Position numbers and translations under genes: made by a program. The notes under the pieces were generated by a model, which searched no databases, had not been told where the DNA came from, and saw nothing but the letters and a program-made list of their open reading frames with translations. A DNA stretch of 64,000 nucleotides, taken from positions 248,001 to 312,000 of the forward strand of contig NZ_JWLK01000005.1 in NCBI RefSeq assembly GCF_000814005.1, given 5' to 3'. Each line of letters begins with the position of its first letter. The stretch's first letter is position 1. This document shows positions 59,772 to 64,000 of the stretch, in pieces. The stretch comes from Ruegeria sp. ANG-S4. Its GTDB lineage: Bacteria > Pseudomonadota > Alphaproteobacteria > Rhodobacterales > Rhodobacteraceae.

Positions 59772-60350
59772 TCATCCTTCGAATTCAAACGTCATACGGC
59801 GTGGGGCAGGCGGCAAGTCTGCTTCGACCGCCTCTTCCGGATCAGGCACCAAAACGGGTTCGGGGTTTTCTTGGGGCGCGAGCGTTGCCAGTTCGGCCTC
59901 AGGTTCGGGGTGGTCGTCTTCGAAGTCCACTTCGTCGCCGTCTTCCGCTTCAGTCGCAAGCGCCTCGACGTGGGCGAGCATTCCTTTTCCGATCTGGTAG
60001 GCGGTCTGCATGTTCTCGATCACGCAGGCGGCGTCGGTATAATCCTCACCATAATCGACAAGCCCATCCACATTGGCGAGCACAGGGTTCAGCCGCCATA
60101 GACGGCGCAAGGCGCGGCGGCGCAGGCGGTCCGGAACGGCTTTGGCCATAAAGCCGGATACGTCGTCACCCGCTTCTAGTGTATCGGGGTCCGGCAAGTC
60201 GAACTCGGCCAGTATCTCGGCGTCGGTCTTTTCTTCCAGCTCGGTTCTCTGCTGGGCGATGATCTGTTCTTCGACGGCTTGGGCATCGGCCTCGGCTTCG
60301 GCTTGGACAGCGGCTTTGCGCCGAGACCAGAAATCGCTGACCTGGCTCAT
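59772..60350 (-). CDS. DUF3306 protein of the formate dehydrogenase cluster
   Basis: A 192-residue soluble protein. The N-terminal part (FWSRRKAAVQAEAEADAQAVEEQ) is helical and charged, and a middle segment (GFMAKAVPDRLRRRALRRLWRLNPVLANVDGLVDYGEDYTD) matches the DUF3306 core. The C-terminal 60 residues are acidic and low in complexity. It is conserved beside DUF3305, TorD-like and formate dehydrogenase genes in proteobacteria and is presumed to aid maturation. It overlaps the DUF3305 stop by 4 nt. Confidence 0.88.
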   Translation of the reverse strand: MSQVSDFWSRRKAAVQAEAEADAQAVEEQIIAQQRTELEEKTDAEILAEFDLPDPDTLEAGDDVSGFMAKAVPDRLRRRALRRLWRLNPVLANVDGLVDYGEDYTDAACVIENMQTAYQIGKGMLAHVEALATEAEDGDEVDFEDDHPEPEAELATLAPQENPEPVLVPDPEEAVEADLPPAPRRMTFEFEG

Positions 60351-60901
60351 TGCAGGACCCTCCGCGGCGCGCGAAACACGTCCGAGTCCTGACGAATGCG
60401 CGCATCGCCGCGCCCGTCCTCGACCAGATCAACGCGTTTCTTGTCGCGACGGCGCTTAACGAACACCTCATCCTTGTGGTGCTGCAGGGTAAAGTCGCGC
60501 ACCCAGGCGATCAGGCCCTCGCTCATCGGGATTTTCTCAACGATCTCCTCGCCCGTGTCGGCGTAGTCCTGACCTTCGAAAGGCGAAGCGGTCACGAGAA
60601 CGGCGTTCAGCGGATGCTCTCCTTTCAACTCGTCCCGCAAAACCAGATACAAGGACGGTTGCCCGTCGGACAAATTCACCATGTAGGCTTCGGTTTCATC
60701 GGCCCAAAGCGTCAGCGGCAGAGTGGCCGCGTGATATTCGACAGCCTCACCTTCGCGCCGCAATTCGACCCAATCCGCAGGACCTGCACCCGGCAATGCA
60801 GCGACCGCACGCCAGTTCCATCGCGCCCAACGGGTCACGCCGGGTGTTTTGCGCACAATGATGCCGACGGGCATGTCAACTTGGCTTGCGGCCTTGGCCA
60901 C
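60347..60901 (-). CDS. DUF3305 protein of the formate dehydrogenase cluster
   Basis: A 184-residue soluble protein with the DUF3305 pattern (VDMPVGIIVRKTPGVTRWARWNWRAVA, then AYMVNLSDGQPSLYLVLRDE). It is the first gene of the minus-strand operon. Translation starts at a GTG at 60901 with GGGGAGGAG about 4-12 nt upstream. The C-terminus is basic and unstructured. Function unknown, but the consistent neighbourhood implies a role in formate dehydrogenase assembly. Confidence 0.88.
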   Translation of the reverse strand: MAKAASQVDMPVGIIVRKTPGVTRWARWNWRAVAALPGAGPADWVELRREGEAVEYHAATLPLTLWADETEAYMVNLSDGQPSLYLVLRDELKGEHPLNAVLVTASPFEGQDYADTGEEIVEKIPMSEGLIAWVRDFTLQHHKDEVFVKRRRDKKRVDLVEDGRGDARIRQDSDVFRAPRRVLQ

Positions 60902-60970
60902 TGGCTCCTCCCCGAAAAGGCTCTCCCATGCCTTTCTCTTGGTGTACTATGGTACATAAAGTGGCGCTGT

Positions 60971-60986
60971 GCCAAGTCCACTTGGC
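60971..60986. promoter_or_regulatory. Inverted repeat in the divergent formate dehydrogenase promoter region
   Basis: GCCAAGTCCACTTGGC is a 16-bp palindrome (7-bp arms, CC centre) in the 262-nt gap between the divergent DUF3305 and ferredoxin-like genes. A nearby GTACTATGGTAC palindrome lies at 60944-60955. One of these may be the site for a shared regulator; no identity is known. Confidence 0.5.
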
Positions 60987-61163
60987 GTGGAAAAATGTCG
61001 CTTTCACCACGAATTTATTCGTTAATCTTTTGGCTTGGCGACACAGAGCCCGAAAAGGTGAAAGATAGTGCACAATTTCCGCTCGGTTTCTGTGCATTCG
61101 CATTGCCTCCGCCCGCATTCGGTCTAAGGTGCGGAGAAGCAGCAAGCAGTCCGAGGGAGGGGC

Positions 61164-63119
61164 ATGGCCAGCAAGCTAATACTTTGCGATTGCGCGGGGA
61201 CGCAGTCACTCGACGCCGAACGGATTTCCGGTTCGTGCGATGTGGCCTGTTCGAAAATTCACACTGCTTTATGCACGCAAGAGCTGGACGCCGCCGCCGC
61301 CTTGCTGCAGCAGGGCGATCAGATCGTTGTCGCGTGTGGACAAGAGCAAACGGTTTTCTCGGAACTGGCCGAAGAACTTGAGGTCGATCAGCCGGGTTTC
61401 GTAGATCTTCGCGACAGGGCGGGCTGGTCCGAGGACGGGCAGGACGCGGCGCCCAAGATGGCTGCGTTGGCGGCCGAAGCGTTGTTGCCCCAACCGATGA
61501 CGCCGGGCGTCGACGTGATCAGCGAAGGCACTTGCTGCATCGTCGGCCCTGGTTCGGTGGCATTTGACCTTGCCGAACGTCTGTCCGCCACATTGGCCAT
61601 CACCGTTTTGGTTACCGATGACACAGAGCCGCTCAGCCGTTCCTATGACGTCGTTCGGGGGCGGTTGCGCGGATTGTCCGGGGCGCTGGGCGGGTTCACG
61701 CTGCGACTGGATCAGGTTCAACAACTTAAGCCCGGCGGTCGCGGCGCGTTTCGTTGGACGCCACCACGAGATGGCGCAACCTCGCGCTGTGATATCGTCG
61801 TCGACCTGACGGGTGGAACGCCATACGTTCCCGCCCCTGAAAAGCGCGAAGGGTATTTGCGTGCCGACCCGCGTGATCCGCTTGCGGTGGCAAACCTGGC
61901 ATTCGAAGCCGCACAGTTGGTCGGCACATTTGAAAAGCCGCTTTATGTCCGGTTGGATGAAACCCTGTGCGCGCATTCTCGGGCCGAGCAGGTGGGATGC
62001 TCAAAGTGCTTGGACATTTGCCCGACTGGGGCGATCACGCCCGCGGGCGATCATGTTGCAATTGATCCGATGGTTTGCGCCGGGTGCGGTGCATGCTCGG
62101 CGCTGTGTCCGTCCACCGCCATAACCTATGAGGATCCGCCGGTTTCGGCGGTCTTGTCGCGAATGCATATCCTGGCAAGGACCTATCGGCGCGCCGGTGG
62201 CAAAGCACCCCGCCTTTTGGTGCACGATGCGCATGGATTGCAGATGATCCAATTGTCCGCCCGGTTCGGTCGCGGCCTTCCCGCTGATGTCATCCCGCTC
62301 GAGCTTAATTCGATCGCGGGCTTTGGTCATGCCGAAATGCTGGCCGGGCTGGCGCATGGTTTTGCCCGCGTGGATGTACTGTTGGCTCCAAAAACAGAAA
62401 GGGATGCGTTGGGCCGCGAATTGCGGCTGGCGCAGGCAATAGCCGGGGAAGCCGCCCTTGGTCTTATTGACGAAACCGATCCCGATGTGCTTTCCGATGT
62501 CCTTTACGGCCAGACCGTGCCTGTTCCTTTGACCGACCCGGTGCTGCCTTTGGGAAACCGCCGCCAAATCGCGCGCCTCGCGGCGCAGGCCTTGAACCCG
62601 GGTGCGGTTGCGCCTTTGCCGCTGCCCGAACACGCGCCTTACGGTGCGGTTGCGGTGAATACTGACACATGCACGTTGTGTCTAAGCTGCGTTTCGCTGT
62701 GCCCGTCCGGTGCATTGATCGACAACCCGGACAAACCGCAGTTGAATTTCCAGCAGGATGCCTGTCTGCAATGTGGGCTGTGCAAAACGATCTGCCCCGA
62801 GAATGCAATTGCCCTGATCCCTCAGTTCGACTTGTCGGACGCTGCCTTGTCACAGAAGGTGCTGAACGAAGAGGAGCCCTTTGAATGCGTCGAATGCGGC
62901 GCGGCCTTTGGTGTGAAATCAACGGTCGAACGGATCATGGAAAAGCTGTCGGGCACGCATCCCATGTTCGCGACCTCGGATCAGGCGCGCATGATCCAGA
63001 TGTGCGACGATTGTCGGGTAAAGGCGCAGTTTCAGAGCCAGGATAATCCCTTTCAGTCCGCGCCCAAGCCGCGCGTTGTCACGACGGACGACTATTTCAC
63101 GAAACGAAAGGATCATTGA
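61164..63119 (+). CDS. Large multi-cluster ferredoxin-like protein
   Basis: A 651-residue cytoplasmic iron-sulfur protein. The N-terminus has scattered cysteines (CDCAG, CDVACS). Ferredoxin modules occur near residues 272-315 (CSKCLDICPTG, CAGCGACSALCPSTA) and 502-552 (CTLCLSCVSLCPSG, CLQCGLCKTICPE). The C-terminal 80 residues carry two CxxC pairs (CVECG and CDDC), probably a zinc ribbon. Four [4Fe-4S] clusters are likely. GGGAGGGG precedes the ATG at 61164. It is divergent from the operon and may take electrons from, or give them to, the formate dehydrogenase system. No enzymatic domain is recognised. Confidence 0.82.
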   Translation: MASKLILCDCAGTQSLDAERISGSCDVACSKIHTALCTQELDAAAALLQQGDQIVVACGQEQTVFSELAEELEVDQPGFVDLRDRAGWSEDGQDAAPKMAALAAEALLPQPMTPGVDVISEGTCCIVGPGSVAFDLAERLSATLAITVLVTDDTEPLSRSYDVVRGRLRGLSGALGGFTLRLDQVQQLKPGGRGAFRWTPPRDGATSRCDIVVDLTGGTPYVPAPEKREGYLRADPRDPLAVANLAFEAAQLVGTFEKPLYVRLDETLCAHSRAEQVGCSKCLDICPTGAITPAGDHVAIDPMVCAGCGACSALCPSTAITYEDPPVSAVLSRMHILARTYRRAGGKAPRLLVHDAHGLQMIQLSARFGRGLPADVIPLELNSIAGFGHAEMLAGLAHGFARVDVLLAPKTERDALGRELRLAQAIAGEAALGLIDETDPDVLSDVLYGQTVPVPLTDPVLPLGNRRQIARLAAQALNPGAVAPLPLPEHAPYGAVAVNTDTCTLCLSCVSLCPSGALIDNPDKPQLNFQQDACLQCGLCKTICPENAIALIPQFDLSDAALSQKVLNEEEPFECVECGAAFGVKSTVERIMEKLSGTHPMFATSDQARMIQMCDDCRVKAQFQSQDNPFQSAPKPRVVTTDDYFTKRKDH

Positions 63120-63841
63120 AGTTGCAGCGGCGCGCCAAGATCTGCCGCACGCATCCCCGAAACGAACGCAAGGATGGCTTCGAGGTCCTCCAGTGTCATC
63201 TCGACCGGGTGGATCGGCGACGGGCGATCGACGGCAAAGGGCGGGGTCACGTCTTTGACCTGCGTGAAAGCAGGGTGTGGGTTGAGGGCAAAGAAAGCTT
63301 CAAACCGTTCGGACCAGTCCGGCAAGGAACGCAGCACTGCAAACGAGGGCGTGGACCCCAACCCGTTCAATCGGTTCTGGGGGCCGATGACATGGCATCG
63401 ACCGCACAGCGACATCGACAATTCCTGGCCTCGGACAGCGTCCCCATCCACGACCTGTTCGGTCTGGGTCACGGCAATCTCGATGCTGGCACTGAACGGT
63501 TCACCCTGGGACGGCGCAAAACTCTCAACCGTTCGTTTGCCAATGTCCGAAAGCAGCCATTCGCGAAACCGGATTTGATCGGCCTCGTCTTCGACTTGAA
63601 GGTGATAGACTGTGCCGCCGCGTTGGAACACCGCATCGCCGGGCGGGGCATCGGACAACACCATCTGGCCATTTTCGTCCGCAATCACGCGAATGCCGGT
63701 CTTGAGTGAGAAGCGAGGAAGAATATGTTTCAAAAGACCCGAGTCCGACACTTCGTCCGGGGCCGCAAGGCCCAGCACCTCTTGCGACCAAGAGGGGGTG
63801 GCAGAGAGCGTCAGGCTCAGGCACAAAAGGGCAAAGCGCAT
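63113..63841 (-). CDS. TupA-like fragment fused to a cytochrome c
   Basis: A 242-residue protein with a signal peptide (residues 1-20). Residues 31-110 resemble an internally deleted TupA: SDSGLLKHILPRFSLKTGIR matches the TupA segment SGLFEHILPWFEAETGI, and RFREWLLSDIGKRTVES resembles its C-terminal RFIDWLIGPDGQSAIET. Residues 135-240 carry one class I heme motif (CGRCH at 146-150) with a possible distal Met215. The oxyanion-binding Thr/Ser motif TTSTQNSG is reduced to VSDSG. It converges on the ferredoxin-like gene with 7-nt overlap and probably acts in the periplasm. Confidence 0.75.
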   Translation of the reverse strand: MRFALLCLSLTLSATPSWSQEVLGLAAPDEVSDSGLLKHILPRFSLKTGIRVIADENGQMVLSDAPPGDAVFQRGGTVYHLQVEDEADQIRFREWLLSDIGKRTVESFAPSQGEPFSASIEIAVTQTEQVVDGDAVRGQELSMSLCGRCHVIGPQNRLNGLGSTPSFAVLRSLPDWSERFEAFFALNPHPAFTQVKDVTPPFAVDRPSPIHPVEMTLEDLEAILAFVSGMRAADLGAPLQLQ

Positions 63842-63949
63842 GGCTAAACCTAGCGGGCGATGTGCAAATGCGTCAAATGAACTGAACGAGACGGAGACAC
63901 ATGCAATGAGAAGCAGCCACATGGTTCGGCAAATCAAAGAGTTAGTGGC

Positions 63950-64000
63950 ATGAGTGTCCGCGACGCGGTTCTTGCGAACCTCAAAAAGATCATGGACCCG
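63950..64000 (+). CDS. Mrp/NBP35-type ATPase, N-terminal fragment (tentative)
   Basis: The last 17 codons of the window encode MSVRDAVLANLKKIMDP and run off the edge. This resembles the N-terminal DUF59/MIP18-like start of Mrp iron-sulfur carriers, often encoded beside formate dehydrogenase. The piece is far too short to be sure; another protein with an amphipathic start would look the same. Confidence 0.4.
   Translation, partial: MSVRDAVLANLKKIMDP

Noticed and set aside
1..64000. tRNA, rRNA, CRISPR arrays, insertion sequences or prophage
   Set aside because: I found no cloverleaf-like sequences with CCA-type ends, no repeat-spacer arrays, no transposase or integrase motifs, and no sharp compositional change. 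A computed tRNA and repeat search would be needed to exclude small elements fully.

Overview
The window reads as chromosome of a marine alphaproteobacterium of the Rhodobacteraceae (Roseobacter group). The evidence is the GC-rich coding bias, a CarD/RpoH pair of alphaproteobacterial type, DUF3305/DUF3306 formate dehydrogenase accessory genes, an intergenic GC-hairpin element of the kind scattered through this family, and RutR-type pyrimidine operators. Genus cannot be fixed from the sequence alone. I saw no rRNA, tRNA, phage, insertion sequence or CRISPR array.

Layout. 1-7.5 kb: start of a MoxR-type ATPase, a histone-deacetylase-like enzyme, an AI-2E-family permease, a YihY-type membrane protein overlapping an octaheme cytochrome, then rlmE and a Ppx/GppA phosphatase. 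7.7-10.1 kb: a one-carbon operon (small 'virulence factor' protein, methylenetetrahydrofolate reductase-like and methyltetrahydrofolate methyltransferase-like proteins) closed by a strong terminator. 10.2-24.2 kb: housekeeping genes (PPK2, an RluA-type synthase divergent from a DUF6476 protein through overlapping start codons, rpoH, a Gfo/Idh/MocA oxidoreductase, a DksA-like zinc protein, an EamA exporter, oligoendopeptidase F, a lipase-like hydrolase with an SCP2 protein, a Suv3-like helicase, an Hsp15-like protein, fdxA, carD). 24.2-37.3 kb: a potassium channel with a zinc ribbon, cobS/cobT, a CPA2 antiporter, an Lrp regulator divergent from hpd, a GspL/PilP-like mosaic protein, a SIMPL-domain protein, an acetyltransferase, metY, a glycosyltransferase-like protein and a cupin.

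37.4-49.3 kb is a reductive pyrimidine catabolic region. It holds dihydropyrimidine dehydrogenase (preT and preA, with a methyltransferase gene between them), a RutR-like repressor, an N-carbamoyl-beta-alanine amidohydrolase-like enzyme, dihydropyrimidinase and an NMT1/ThiY-type ABC importer. Three intergenic regions carry inverted repeats built from the RutR half-site TTGACCA, so degradation and uptake are probably one regulon.

49.4-64 kb is a tungstate/formate dehydrogenase region. A TupBCA-type importer converges on a minus-strand operon encoding DUF3305 and DUF3306 proteins, a TorD-like chaperone, a small Tat-signal protein, formate dehydrogenase alpha, beta and gamma subunits, a WD40-cytochrome c fusion, a 41-residue membrane peptide and a regulator joining an excisionase-type HTH to a periplasmic-binding-protein-like domain. 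Divergent from it is a multi-cluster ferredoxin-like protein. This converges on a cytochrome c whose N-terminus looks like an internally deleted TupA. The window ends in the first codons of what may be an Mrp/NBP35 ATPase. The mix of oxyanion uptake, binding-protein-like sensing and cytochromes around one formate dehydrogenase is the most unusual part of the window.
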